This document shows positions 1 to 8,616 of a DNA stretch of 64,000 nucleotides, piece after piece (the first letter of the stretch is position 1; the number at the start of each line of letters is the position of its first letter). Origin of the DNA: Paraburkholderia sp. (GTDB taxonomy: Bacteria > Pseudomonadota > Gammaproteobacteria > Burkholderiales > Burkholderiaceae); the NCBI RefSeq assembly GCF_028283785.1, contig NZ_JAPWKB010000019.1:950001-1014000 (forward strand), in the 5' to 3' direction. The notes beneath the pieces are model-generated. The model did no database searches. It had not been told where the DNA came from and saw nothing but the letters and a program-made list of their open reading frames with translations. Position numbers and translations under genes: made by a program.

Positions 1-2
1 CC

Positions 3-224
3 CGCGGCGACGCGGTCGAGCGGGATGAATATGGTAATATTTCGCGCGTCTTTTTGAGCGCGCGCACGGGGCAGGGGCTCGATACATTGCGCGCTGCCAT
101 CGCCGAAATCGCTACGGCCGACTCTCTTTCCGACGCGCCGCGCGTCTTGCCGGAAGATGACCGGTCCAACGCCTCTGGCGACGACCACACAGATCCGGGC
201 ACAGACCCGTTCCAATTGCATTGA
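3..224 (+). CDS. hflX: GTPase HflX, C-terminal end (partial)
   Basis: The window opens inside a reading frame that ends at a TGA 30 bases before hflK. The 73 visible residues include a VFLSARTGQGLDTLR segment, the G5-like SA motif that closes a Ras-type GTPase fold, followed by an acidic, Ser/Asp-rich tail. HflX is a ribosome-associated GTPase that splits stalled ribosomes. The identification rests on this motif plus the position directly upstream of hflK-hflC, the usual order in proteobacteria. The GTP-binding P-loop lies outside the window. The long acidic tail after the GTPase fold is typical of the Burkholderia proteins, as far as I recall, but could not be compared here. Confidence 0.8.
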   Translation, partial: RGDAVERDEYGNISRVFLSARTGQGLDTLRAAIAEIATADSLSDAPRVLPEDDRSNASGDDHTDPGTDPFQLH

Positions 225-254
225 CCCGCTGTCTACTCTGGTGAACGAACACAG

Positions 255-1670
255 GTGAACGATTACAACGAGCGGAGTAACTGGTTGCGTCTGCGCGCCA
301 TTCTTTCGATGAACGATCCGCGCTGGGGCCGGGGTGACGGCAACGGCGAGCGACAACGTCCGGTCGAACCCAAGAAGCCGCAAAACGGCAAGGACGGCGA
401 AGGTCCGCCCGACCTCGACGAAATGTGGCGTGAATTCAATCGCAAGCTGAGCCGCGTCTTCGGTCGTAAGGGCGGCGGCGGTGCCGGTCGTCCGGATAAC
501 GGTCGCGGCGCGCGCATCGGCGTGGGCATCGTGATCGGCGTGCTGATCGCCATCTATGTCGGCAGCGGCGTGTTCGTCGTCCAGGAAGGTCAGGCGGCGG
601 TCGTGATGCAGTTCGGTCAGTACCGCTATACGGCCGCGCAAGGCGTGCACTGGCGTCTGCCGTATCCGTTCGAAAACCACGAGTTCGTCAATATCGGCCA
701 GGTGCGTTCGGTGGAGATTGGTCGCAATAACGTCGTGCGCATGGCCAACGTGAAAGACGCGTCCATGCTCACGCACGACGGCGATATCGTCGATATGCGC
801 TTTTCCGTGCAATACCAGATTTCGAAGCCGACGGATTTTCTGTTCCGCAGCGTCGATCCCGATCTGAGCGTGACGCAGGCGGCGCAAGCGGCCGTGCGTA
901 CGCTGGTCGGTTCGCGTAGCACAGACGACATCCTCTATCAGGATCGCGAAGCAATCCGTCAGCAGCTGGTCGATTCGATCCAGCAATCGCTCGATACTTA
1001 CAAGACCGGTCTGTCCGTCACCGGTGTGACGATTCAGGGCGTGCAGGCGCCGGCGCAAGTGCAGGCCGCGTTCGACGAAGCCGGCAAGGTTCGCCAGGAA
1101 AACGATCGTGCGAAGACCGACGCGCAGAATTTTGCGAACGATCTGCTGCCGCGCACCGAAGCCGAATCGACGCGAATGATCGACGACGCGAAGACTTACA
1201 GCGACAAGGTCGTCGCTCAGGCACAAGCCGATGCCGAGCGCTACAAGCAGGTGTACGCGCAGTATTCGAAGGCGCCGGCGGTGGTCCGTCAGCGCATGTA
1301 CCTGGACACCATGCAACAGATCTATTCGAATACGACGAAGGTATTTGTCGACAGCAAGAGCGGCAATAACGTGCTGTATCTGCCACTCGACAAACTGGTC
1401 GACCTGACCCGCCAGCGCAATGCCGATGCCGCGAGCGCAGCGTCTGCCGCGCAGGCAGCGAATGCGCCCGCTAACGCGACGGCCGCGGCCAATGCTGGCA
1501 ACGCGGCGAATGCTCCGGCTGCTGCGCCGGCCAATGCCAACAGCCCCGCAACGGCTCCGGCCGCCGCGGCGAGCGCGGCAGCGCCGGCCAGCCAGGCGGC
1601 ATCCGCCGGCGACCCGCTGCGATCGCGCGAATCGTTTCGCAGCCGCGGCCGCGAAGACGACGTGCAATAA
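255..1670 (+). CDS. hflK: FtsH protease modulator HflK
   Basis: HflK forms with HflC a large inner-membrane SPFH complex that surrounds FtsH and restrains its proteolysis of membrane proteins. The 471-residue product has a Gly/charged cytoplasmic N-terminus, one membrane segment at about residues 87-109, then an SPFH/band-7 domain starting with FVVQEGQAAVVMQFGQY, and a helical region rich in Ala, Gln and Lys. Residues 389-452 are a low-complexity Ala/Asn/Pro tail, followed by an Arg-rich end. The start is a GTG without a strong ribosome site; an ATG at 309 (residue 19) is an alternative. hflC follows 12 bases later, so the two are co-translated in one operon with hflX. Confidence 0.95.
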   Translation: MNDYNERSNWLRLRAILSMNDPRWGRGDGNGERQRPVEPKKPQNGKDGEGPPDLDEMWREFNRKLSRVFGRKGGGGAGRPDNGRGARIGVGIVIGVLIAIYVGSGVFVVQEGQAAVVMQFGQYRYTAAQGVHWRLPYPFENHEFVNIGQVRSVEIGRNNVVRMANVKDASMLTHDGDIVDMRFSVQYQISKPTDFLFRSVDPDLSVTQAAQAAVRTLVGSRSTDDILYQDREAIRQQLVDSIQQSLDTYKTGLSVTGVTIQGVQAPAQVQAAFDEAGKVRQENDRAKTDAQNFANDLLPRTEAESTRMIDDAKTYSDKVVAQAQADAERYKQVYAQYSKAPAVVRQRMYLDTMQQIYSNTTKVFVDSKSGNNVLYLPLDKLVDLTRQRNADAASAASAAQAANAPANATAAANAGNAANAPAAAPANANSPATAPAAAASAAAPASQAASAGDPLRSRESFRSRGREDDVQ

Positions 1671-1682
1671 GGAGCGCAAATC

Positions 1683-2585
1683 ATGAATCGAATCATTGCG
1701 CTCGTTGTTGCGATCGTGATCGTGCTGTTCGTCGCGTCGTCGATGGTGTTCGTCGTCGATCAACGTCATATGGCCGTGTTGTCCGCGCGTGGCGGCGATG
1801 CGCCGACCTTGCTCGGCCCCGGCGTGCACGTGAAGTTGCCGCCGCCGTTGCAGTCGGTGATGCTGGTCGATAACCGCATCCAGAGCGTCGACGCACCGGA
1901 CGAAGACCGTTACGTCACCGCCGACAAAGCCGATCTGCTGGTCAATCCGGTCATCAAGTATCGGGTGACGGATCCGCTCAAGCTGTTCGCCGAAACGCGT
2001 GGCGACGCGCAGAGCTTGCCCGACCGTCTCGCGCTGTTGTCGCGCGGTGCGCTCGGCGATGCGTTCTCGAAGTACTCGCTGTCCGACGTGCTCGCGAAGC
2101 AACAGGATGTAGCGGCTCAGGCGCGCGCCGAGATGGCGAAGCCGGCGGCGTCGCTGGGTGTCGAGGTGATCGACATGCAGTTGACGCGCGTCGACTTCCC
2201 GGCGGCGATGGCCGATTCCGTCTACAAGCGGATGATCGCCGCGCGCGAACAGGTCGCGAACCAGGAGCGCGAAAAGGGCGCGGCCGAAGCCGCCCAGATT
2301 CGCGCGGACGCGACCAACAAGCAGCAGACGATGCTCGCCGAAGCCTATCTGCAAGCGCAGACGATCAAGGGCGAAGGAGACGGCAAGGCTGCGTCGATCG
2401 CCGCCGATGCGTTCGGCAGCGACCCGCAGTTTTACCAGTTCTATCAAAGCATGCAGGCGTACCGGGCCAGCTTCAAACCGGGCGACGTGATCGTGGTCGA
2501 TTCGAGCAGCGATTTCTTCCGCTTCATGCGCAGCCCGACCGGCGGCGCAGCGCCGGAGGCCGCGGCCGCGCCGCGCAAACACTGA
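1683..2585 (+). CDS. hflC: FtsH protease modulator HflC
   Basis: This is the partner of HflK in the periplasm-facing SPFH complex. The 300-residue protein starts with a membrane anchor at about residues 3-25, then the band-7 domain (VFVVDQRHMAVL, followed by RYVTADKADLLV), and a helical segment with the EQVANQEREKGAAEAAQIRADA heptad-like stretch typical of SPFH proteins. An AAGG-type site (AAGGAGCG) sits just before the ATG. Length and architecture match the family. The end carries an Ala/Pro stretch and a basic RKH terminus. It lies 12 bases after hflK and 45 bases before a small membrane protein gene on the same strand. Confidence 0.95.
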   Translation: MNRIIALVVAIVIVLFVASSMVFVVDQRHMAVLSARGGDAPTLLGPGVHVKLPPPLQSVMLVDNRIQSVDAPDEDRYVTADKADLLVNPVIKYRVTDPLKLFAETRGDAQSLPDRLALLSRGALGDAFSKYSLSDVLAKQQDVAAQARAEMAKPAASLGVEVIDMQLTRVDFPAAMADSVYKRMIAAREQVANQEREKGAAEAAQIRADATNKQQTMLAEAYLQAQTIKGEGDGKAASIAADAFGSDPQFYQFYQSMQAYRASFKPGDVIVVDSSSDFFRFMRSPTGGAAPEAAAAPRKH

Positions 2586-2630
2586 TAATCGGAGACGCCG
2601 CGGCATACGCATCGCGGCACAGTTACCCGC

Positions 2631-2822
2631 ATGGACATAGCCGGTTCGTTGTTGCTCGCGATCGCCCTGATGCTGATCATCGAAGGGATGTTCCCCTTCG
2701 TTTTTCCCGCTGCCTGGCAGGATACGTTTCGTAAAATGGCAGAGCGGTCGCCGAATCAGATCCGCATCGGCGGTCTGATCGTGATGGCACTCGGACTGAT
2801 CCTGCTGATGCTGGCGACCTGA
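2631..2822 (+). CDS. DUF2065 family small membrane protein
   Basis: A 63-residue protein with two hydrophobic helices, at about residues 4-25 and 44-62, joined by a short basic loop (DTFRKMAERSPNQIRIGG). The EGMFPF and RIGGLIVMALGL segments match the DUF2065 (YjeT-like) family, which is regularly encoded directly after hflC in proteobacteria. Its function is not known; the conserved position suggests a link with the HflKC-FtsH complex, which is inference only. The gene ends before a 224-base gap that holds a strong hairpin and then hisZ. Confidence 0.85.
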   Translation: MDIAGSLLLAIALMLIIEGMFPFVFPAAWQDTFRKMAERSPNQIRIGGLIVMALGLILLMLAT

Positions 2823-2995
2823 GCGCACCACAAGTGCGCGACGGGCGCGGGGCGGCGCCGAACGCGGCACGCCCTCGATTCCGGCGTGGCCTCGCATGAA
2901 GTCAGCCGCACGCGGAAGTCGCCGCCGGAACCCGCCAGCGGGTCGCGCAGCTGAATGCGCGTGCGGCGTTCCCTCGAAGCCTTTCACTCTTTTTA

Positions 2996-3022
2996 CCGGC
3001 GCGTTTCGCGTTGACGCGCCGG
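2996..3022 (+). promoter_or_regulatory. Strong hairpin in the hisZ leader
   Basis: Two perfectly complementary 9-base arms (CCGGCGCGT at 2996-3004 and ACGCGCCGG at 3014-3022) flank a 9-base loop. The element ends 24 bases before the hisZ start codon. It lacks a T-tract, so it is not a standard terminator. It may be an mRNA stability or attenuation element; no function can be assigned from sequence alone. Confidence 0.45.
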
Positions 3023-3046
3023 GTTCAACGTCGTAGGACTGTATCG

Positions 3047-4198
3047 ATGTCGACCTGGTTACTTCCCGAGAATATTGCCGACGTATTGCCGTCGGAAGCC
3101 CGCAAGATCGAAGTATTGCGGCGTCGGCTGCTGGACCGTTTCCGCGCCTACGGCTATGAAATGGTCATGCCGCCGCTGCTCGAGTACCTGGAGTCGCTGC
3201 TGACCGGCGGCGGTCACGATCTCAATCTGCGAACGTTCAAGCTCGTCGACCAGTTGTCGGGCCGCACGCTCGGCCTGCGCGCCGACATGACGCCGCAGGT
3301 CGCGCGGATCGACGCGCATCTGCTGAACCGTCAGGGCGTGACGCGCCTGTGCTACGCGGGCAACGTGCTGCATACGCGTCCGCGCGGCCTGCACGCCACG
3401 CGCGAGCAGATTCAGATCGGCGCCGAAATCTACGGTCACGCCGGCCTCGAAGCCGACCTCGAAATTCAGCAATTGATGCTCGACGCGTTGCGTCTCGCGG
3501 GTCTGACCAAAGTGCGTCTGGATCTGTGCCACGCGGGCGTGCTGAAGGCGCTGATCGACGGCGAGCCGGCGGCGGCTGCGCTGGGCGAATCGCTGTACAA
3601 CGCGCTGGCAGGCAAGGACGTGCCGCGTCTGGCCGAACTCACGGCCAATCTGACGCCGGTGACGCGCGACGCGTTGCGCGCACTGCCGACCCTTTACGGC
3701 GACGCGTCCGTGCTCGACCTCGCGCGCGCGAGCTTGCCCAATACGCCGGAGATCGCACGTGCGCTGGACGATCTGTCGTTCCTCGCGTCGCAGGTCGATG
3801 GCGCCGAAGTGATGATCGATCTGGCCGATCTGCGCGGCTATGCGTATCACAGCGGCGTGATGTTCGCGGCTTATGTCGATGGCGTGCCGAACGCGGTTGC
3901 GCAAGGCGGCCGTTACGATCACGTCGGCCAGGTGTACGGCCGCGCACGCGCGGCAACCGGTTTCTCGCTGGATCTGCGCGAAGTGGCGCGTATTTCGCCG
4001 GTCGAAGCGCGCAGCAGCGCGATTCTCGCGCCGTGGCAACACGACGATGCATTGCGCGCGAGCGTCGCGGCGCTCCGTAACGCGGGCGAAGTCGTGATTC
4101 AGGCGCTGCCGGGTCACGATCATGCGCTCGACGAGTTCGCGTGCGATCGCGTGCTGGTCGAACGCGACGGCGCGTGGGTCGTCGAGGTTCGCGCGTAA
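3047..4198 (+). CDS. hisZ: ATP phosphoribosyltransferase regulatory subunit HisZ
   Basis: HisZ is a paralogue of the histidyl-tRNA synthetase catalytic core that has lost aminoacylation and instead forms a complex with the short form of HisG to give active, histidine-sensitive ATP phosphoribosyltransferase, the first step of histidine synthesis. The 383 residues keep the class II fold signatures: LRADMTPQVARI (motif 2 entry), TRPRGLHATREQIQIGAE, and a C-terminal AQGGRYDHVG followed by ATGFSLDL. The anticodon-binding domain of HisRS is absent, as expected. The start at 3047 (MSTWLLPENIADVLP) fits the family; an upstream ATG at 3011 would add 12 Arg-rich residues and is less likely. The hflC-hisZ-purA order is typical of betaproteobacteria. 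Confidence 0.93.
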   Translation: MSTWLLPENIADVLPSEARKIEVLRRRLLDRFRAYGYEMVMPPLLEYLESLLTGGGHDLNLRTFKLVDQLSGRTLGLRADMTPQVARIDAHLLNRQGVTRLCYAGNVLHTRPRGLHATREQIQIGAEIYGHAGLEADLEIQQLMLDALRLAGLTKVRLDLCHAGVLKALIDGEPAAAALGESLYNALAGKDVPRLAELTANLTPVTRDALRALPTLYGDASVLDLARASLPNTPEIARALDDLSFLASQVDGAEVMIDLADLRGYAYHSGVMFAAYVDGVPNAVAQGGRYDHVGQVYGRARAATGFSLDLREVARISPVEARSSAILAPWQHDDALRASVAALRNAGEVVIQALPGHDHALDEFACDRVLVERDGAWVVEVRA

Positions 4199-4269
4199 GC
4201 GTCCGGCGTCATCCAGATAAGGCCTGGATAGCATTCGGCTCACAGTCGGAACACAATTTTTCTGCACCG

Positions 4270-4306
4270 GACAATGCGCGGCGAGCCCGTCGCGCAGTGT
4301 CTTTTT
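4270..4306 (+). terminator. Intrinsic terminator after hisZ
   Basis: GACA-A-TGCGCG at 4270-4280 pairs with CGCGCA-G-TGTC at 4291-4301 (one A.G mismatch) around a GC-rich loop, followed immediately by five T. It separates the hflX-hisZ unit from purA. Confidence 0.75.
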
Positions 4307-4348
4307 ATCTTAATTTAGCGTTTATACCGTTGAGCGGAAACGGAAAAG

Positions 4349-4378
4349 TTCGGATCGTTTCGCGAACATAGGTAGAAT
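4349..4378 (+). promoter_or_regulatory. Candidate purA promoter
   Basis: A TAGAAT -10 box at 4373-4378 lies 27 bases before the purA ATG. The best -35 match 18 bases upstream is only TTCGGA at 4349-4354. The terminator at 4270-4306 means purA needs its own promoter, which supports the site; the weak -35 limits confidence. Confidence 0.38.
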
Positions 4379-4405
4379 ACGTTTTTAACCAGCTTACGAA
4401 ACAAC

Positions 4406-5752
4406 ATGTCTGCCAGCGCAGTGAATGTGAACCCCGGGCGCAACGTCGTCGTCGTGGGAACCCAATGGGGTGATGAAGGCAAGGGCAAGATCGTCGACTG
4501 GCTGACGGACCACGCTCACGGCGTCGTTCGCTTCCAGGGCGGTCACAATGCCGGCCACACGCTTATCATCGGCGGCAAGAAAACCATTTTGCGTCTGATC
4601 CCGTCGGGCATCATGCACCCGGGCGTCGCGTGCTACATCGGCAATGGCGTCGTGTTGTCGCCGGAAGCGCTGTTCAAGGAAATCGGCGAACTCGAAGCCG
4701 CAGGCGTCGATGTCCAGAACCGCCTGTTCATTTCCGAAGCCACCACGCTGATCCTCCCGTACCACGTCGCGATCGACCAGGCGCGCGAAGCACGCCGCGG
4801 CGCGAGCAAGATCGGTACGACGGGTCGCGGCATCGGCCCGGCGTATGAAGACAAGGTCGCTCGCCGCGGTCTGCGCGTGCAGGATCTGTTCGACGCCGCC
4901 GCCTTCGCCGATCGTCTGCGTGAAAACCTCGACTATCACAACTTCGTGCTGACGCAGTATCTGAACGCGCCGGCCGTCGACTTCCAGCAGACGCTCGACA
5001 CGATGCTGAGCTACGCCGACCGTCTGAAGCCGATGGTGACCGACGTTTCGCGTCGTCTGTACGACGAAAACGAAGCCGGCCGCAATCTGCTGTTCGAAGG
5101 CGCGCAAGGCACGCTGCTCGACATCGATCACGGCACATACCCGTTCGTTACGTCGAGCAACTGCGTGGCGGGTGCAGCGTCGGCAGGCGCGGGCGTCGGT
5201 CCGCAAAAGCTGAACTACATCCTCGGCATCACGAAGGCGTATTGCACGCGCGTCGGTTCGGGCCCGTTCCCGAGCGAACTGTACGACGCGGACAATCCGC
5301 AGCGTCAGGAAGCGATCGGCCTGGAACTGGCTACGGTCGGCAAGGAATTCGGCTCGGTCACCGGCCGTCCGCGCCGCACCGGCTGGCTCGACGTGGCAGC
5401 GCTGCGTCGCTCGATCCAGATCAACGGCGTGTCGGGTCTGTGCATGACCAAGCTCGACGTGCTCGACGGTCTCGACGAAGTGAAGCTGTGCACCGGCTAC
5501 ACGATCGACGGTCAGGCCGCCGACCTGCTGCCGCGCGGCTCGACGGAAGTGGCGCGTTGCGTGCCGGTCTACGAGACGTTCCCGGGCTGGAAGGAAAGCA
5601 CGGTAGGCATCAAGGAATGGGACAAGCTGCCGGCCAATGCGCGCGCGTATCTGAGCCGTGTGCAGGACGTCGCGGGCATTCCGATCGACATGGTGTCGAC
5701 CGGTCCGGATCGTGACGAAACCATTCTTCTTCGCCATCCGTTCAAGGTTTAA
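4406..5752 (+). CDS. purA: Adenylosuccinate synthetase
   Basis: PurA makes adenylosuccinate from IMP, aspartate and GTP, the committed step from IMP to AMP, in the cytoplasm. The 448-residue protein has the GTP-binding GTQWGDEGKGK loop at residues 18-28 with catalytic Asp23, GGHNAGHT with the catalytic His, the IMP loop GTTGRGIGPAYEDK, and GRPRRTGWLD near the C-terminus, all complete. Length is normal for bacterial PurA (about 430). A phosphoribosyltransferase gene begins 3 bases after the stop codon, so the two purine-related genes are almost certainly co-transcribed and translationally coupled. Confidence 0.97.
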   Translation: MSASAVNVNPGRNVVVVGTQWGDEGKGKIVDWLTDHAHGVVRFQGGHNAGHTLIIGGKKTILRLIPSGIMHPGVACYIGNGVVLSPEALFKEIGELEAAGVDVQNRLFISEATTLILPYHVAIDQAREARRGASKIGTTGRGIGPAYEDKVARRGLRVQDLFDAAAFADRLRENLDYHNFVLTQYLNAPAVDFQQTLDTMLSYADRLKPMVTDVSRRLYDENEAGRNLLFEGAQGTLLDIDHGTYPFVTSSNCVAGAASAGAGVGPQKLNYILGITKAYCTRVGSGPFPSELYDADNPQRQEAIGLELATVGKEFGSVTGRPRRTGWLDVAALRRSIQINGVSGLCMTKLDVLDGLDEVKLCTGYTIDGQAADLLPRGSTEVARCVPVYETFPGWKESTVGIKEWDKLPANARAYLSRVQDVAGIPIDMVSTGPDRDETILLRHPFKV

Positions 5753-5755
5753 CTC

Positions 5756-6340
5756 ATGACGCAGGGTGTACCCATGATTGCGATGAAAGACCCGCGCAAC
5801 GACGAGAAAAACCTGTGGGTCGGTTGGGATGAATATCATCGTTTGATCGAACTGCTGGCGCTGTCCGTCCACGAGTCGGGCTGGAAGTTCGACCAGATCC
5901 TGTGCCTCGCACGCGGCGGTCTGCGCGTCGGCGATCAGCTGTCGCGCATTTACGATCTCCCGCTGGCCATTCTCGCGACGAGTTCGTATCGCGAAGCGGC
6001 GGGCACGGAGCAGGGCGACCTCGACATCGCGCAATACATCACGATGACGCGCGGCGAGTTGCACGGCAACGTGCTGCTGGTCGACGATCTGGTGGATTCG
6101 GGCGTGACGCTCGCACGCGTTCAGCAGCACCTGAAAGAGCGCTATCCGGCCATCACGGCGGTGCGTTCGGCGGTGCTCTGGTACAAGGGCTGCTCGAAGG
6201 TGAAGCCCGACTATCACGTGCAGTATCTGCCCACCAATCCGTGGATCCACCAACCGTTCGAGGAATGGGACACGGTTCGTCCGCATAACCTCGGCGCGTG
6301 GATCAAGCGCGGCATGGCGCAGGACGAAGCAGCAAAGTGA
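5756..6340 (+). CDS. Purine-type phosphoribosyltransferase
   Basis: A 194-residue type I phosphoribosyltransferase. The PRPP-binding motif VLLVDDLVDSGVTL is at residues 106-119, with the ARGGLRVGDQLSR loop at about 52-64 supplying the early PRPP contact. Proteins of this group are annotated as hypoxanthine/xanthine-guanine phosphoribosyltransferase-like. Its place 3 bases after purA supports a purine salvage role, but the exact base specificity cannot be read from the sequence. An ATG at 5774 (residue 7) is an alternative start. A strong terminator follows 36 bases downstream, closing the purA unit. Confidence 0.88.
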   Translation: MTQGVPMIAMKDPRNDEKNLWVGWDEYHRLIELLALSVHESGWKFDQILCLARGGLRVGDQLSRIYDLPLAILATSSYREAAGTEQGDLDIAQYITMTRGELHGNVLLVDDLVDSGVTLARVQQHLKERYPAITAVRSAVLWYKGCSKVKPDYHVQYLPTNPWIHQPFEEWDTVRPHNLGAWIKRGMAQDEAAK

Positions 6341-6376
6341 TCCATACCGACTCGCGTCGGAATGCGTCCAGTCTTG

Positions 6377-6407
6377 AAAACGGAGTCCTTTGGACTCCGT
6401 TTTTTTT
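6377..6407 (+). terminator. Intrinsic terminator after the purA operon
   Basis: ACGGAGTCC (6380-6388) and GGACTCCGT (6392-6400) form a perfect stem with a TTT loop, followed by eight T. It is preceded by four A, so it could also work weakly in reverse. Confidence 0.9.
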
Positions 6408-6593
6408 ATGTCTTTTTGTCGTTATTGCACGGCGCGAAAACGGTCATCCAAGCCGCAGACGCGCTGTCGACGCAGTGCTAAACTGCGCGGGCTACACACG
6501 TGGTGTATCCGCAACATGCCCGGCGGGCAGTATCAACGCCGCGTTTAGAATAGCGCTCGTTTTTTTCCGCACAGGAATGGATTCCACGCGTTT

Positions 6594-8480
6594 ATGACAG
6601 ATAACCATCACGTGCACAAACAGCCCTTGCCCTCGCTCGCGCTTGCCGCGGTCGGCGTGGTGTTCGGCGATATCGGCACGAGCCCGTTGTATTCGCTCAA
6701 GGAAGCCTTCAGTCCGTCGCACGGCATCCCGCTGACCGATGCATCCATCCTCGGTGTGATCTCGCTGCTGTTCTGGGCGATCGTGATCGTCGTGGGCGTC
6801 AAGTACGTGCTGTTCGTGATGCGCGCGGACAACAACGGCGAAGGCGGCGTGCTGGCGTTGATGGCGCTGGCGCTGCGCTCGGTCGAGCACAAGACCAGAA
6901 TGGCCGGCATGCTGGTGATGCTCGGCATCTTCGGCGCATGCATGTTCTACGGCGACGCGGTGATCACGCCCGCGATCTCCGTGATGTCCGCGGTCGAAGG
7001 CCTGCAGATCGCCGCGCCCAAACTCTCGCATCTCGTCATGCCGCTCACGATGATCATCCTCGTGCTGCTGTTCTGGATCCAGCGGCACGGCACGTCGGTG
7101 GTCGGGCGCCTGTTCGGGCCGATCATGCTGGTGTGGTTCGTCGTGCTCGCGGTGCTCGGCATTTCGCACATCGTCCAGGCGCCAATGGTCCTCAAGGCGC
7201 TCAGTCCGTATTACGCATACAGCTTCATGGCCGCGCACGTGTTGCAGGCCTACGTGGTGCTCGGCTCGGTCGTGCTGGTGCTGACGGGCGCGGAGGCGTT
7301 GTACGCGGACATGGGGCACTTCGGCGCGAAGCCCATCCGGATGGCGTGGTACGTGCTCGTGATGCCGTCGCTGGTGCTGAACTACTTCGGCCAGGGCGCG
7401 CTGCTGATGCAAAACCCGAAAGCGATCGAAAACCCGTTCTTCCTGCTCGCACCTGAATGGGCGTTGCTGCCGCTCGTGATTCTGTCGACGGTCGCCACGG
7501 TGATCGCTTCGCAGGCCGTGATCTCCGGCGCGTATTCGTTGACCAGCCAGGCCATTCAACTCGGCTATGTACCGCGCATGAAGATCCTGCACACGTCTGA
7601 CCTGGCGATCGGCCAGATCTACGTGCCGGTCGTCAACTGGATGCTGCTGTTCATCATCCTGTGCATCGTGCTGGCGTTCAAGAGCTCGGAAAATCTCGCG
7701 GCCGCGTACGGTATCGCCGTGACCGCAACCATGGTGATCACCACGGTGCTCGCGTGCGTCGTGATGGTCAACGTGTGGAACTGGAACAAGCTGCTGGTCG
7801 CGCTGATCATCGGTGTGTTCATGACGGTCGATCTCGGCTTTTTCGGCGCGAATCTGCTGAAGGTCGAGGAGGGTGGCTGGCTGCCGCTCGGCATCGGCGC
7901 GTTGCTGTTCTTCCTGCTGATGACGTGGTTCAAGGGCCGCATGATCGTCAAGGAGCGCACGGCCGCCGACGGTATTCCGCTGATGCCGTTCCTGCAAGGT
8001 TTGCTCGCGCATCCGCCGCACCGCGTGTCGGGCACGGCGATCTACCTGACCGGCAGCGACTCGCTGGTGCCGGTGAGCCTGCTGCACAATCTGAAGCACA
8101 ACAAGGTGCTGCACGAGCGCACCATTTTCCTGACCTTCGTCACGCGCGACATTCCGTATGTGAACGACGCGGAACGTGTCACCGTGAAAGATATCGAAGG
8201 CGGACTGTTTCTCGTCAAGGCCGTGTACGGCTTCAACGAGACGCCGGACGTGAAGGCGGTCCTGCTCGAGGTGGGTCGTACGCACGACATGACGTTCGAA
8301 CTGATGGACACGTCGTTCTTCCTCGCGCGCGAGACGGTCGTGCCGACGCAGTTGCCGGGCATGTCGGTGTGGCGCGAACGTGTGTTCGCGTGGATGCATC
8401 AGAACGCGGCGAAGCCGACCGATTTCTTCAGCATTCCGGCCAACCGGGTCGTGGAACTGGGAACGAAGATCGAGATCTGA
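6594..8480 (+). CDS. kup: Low-affinity potassium transporter Kup
   Basis: Kup takes up K+ together with protons across the inner membrane. The 628-residue product has the family length, the N-terminal GDIGTSPLY signature at residues 25-33, about twelve hydrophobic segments up to about residue 455, the YGDAVITPAISV motif after the third helix, and a long cytoplasmic C-terminal domain. The ATG at 6594 is preceded by an AGGAA ribosome site (6569-6577 region, somewhat distant). The gene stands alone, ended by a bidirectional terminator shared with tex. No c-di-AMP-type riboswitch structure was recognised in the 250-base upstream gap. Confidence 0.96.
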   Translation: MTDNHHVHKQPLPSLALAAVGVVFGDIGTSPLYSLKEAFSPSHGIPLTDASILGVISLLFWAIVIVVGVKYVLFVMRADNNGEGGVLALMALALRSVEHKTRMAGMLVMLGIFGACMFYGDAVITPAISVMSAVEGLQIAAPKLSHLVMPLTMIILVLLFWIQRHGTSVVGRLFGPIMLVWFVVLAVLGISHIVQAPMVLKALSPYYAYSFMAAHVLQAYVVLGSVVLVLTGAEALYADMGHFGAKPIRMAWYVLVMPSLVLNYFGQGALLMQNPKAIENPFFLLAPEWALLPLVILSTVATVIASQAVISGAYSLTSQAIQLGYVPRMKILHTSDLAIGQIYVPVVNWMLLFIILCIVLAFKSSENLAAAYGIAVTATMVITTVLACVVMVNVWNWNKLLVALIIGVFMTVDLGFFGANLLKVEEGGWLPLGIGALLFFLLMTWFKGRMIVKERTAADGIPLMPFLQGLLAHPPHRVSGTAIYLTGSDSLVPVSLLHNLKHNKVLHERTIFLTFVTRDIPYVNDAERVTVKDIEGGLFLVKAVYGFNETPDVKAVLLEVGRTHDMTFELMDTSFFLARETVVPTQLPGMSVWRERVFAWMHQNAAKPTDFFSIPANRVVELGTKIEI

Positions 8481-8497
8481 ACGGCGTCCGCCGGACG

Positions 8498-8529
8498 AAA
8501 AAAAGCCCACGCACTGCGTGGGCTTTTTT
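8498..8529. terminator. Bidirectional terminator between kup and tex
   Basis: AGCCCACGCA (8504-8513) and TGCGTGGGCT (8515-8524) form a stem with a tight centre, with an A-run on the left and a T-run on the right, so it can stop transcription from kup on the plus strand and from tex on the minus strand. Confidence 0.9.
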
Positions 8530-8572
8530 CATGGCGAACCGCTTGAGGTGTCGCGGTCTTTAACGCGCGCGG

Positions 8573-8597
8573 CGCGGTCCGCGCGATGCGGACCGCG
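8573..8597 (-). other. 10-bp perfect hairpin just downstream of tex
   Basis: CGCGGTCCGC (8573-8582) and GCGGACCGCG (8588-8597) are perfect 10-base arms around a 5-base loop, starting about 20 bases after the tex stop codon on the minus strand. No T-tract follows. It may stabilise the tex mRNA 3' end upstream of the true terminator, which is inference. Confidence 0.4.
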
Positions 8598-8616
8598 GTC
8601 ATGCATCCGGCATCGC

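Noticed and set aside
4394..6286. Long minus-strand reading frame of about 630 codons opposite purA
   Set aside because: It is an artefact of high GC at third codon positions in purA and the following gene: Arg/His/Val-rich, no ribosome site, no recognisable domain.
6492..8510. Minus-strand frame of about 670 codons opposite kup
   Set aside because: It is extremely rich in His, Arg and Asp, mirrors kup exactly and has no family features.
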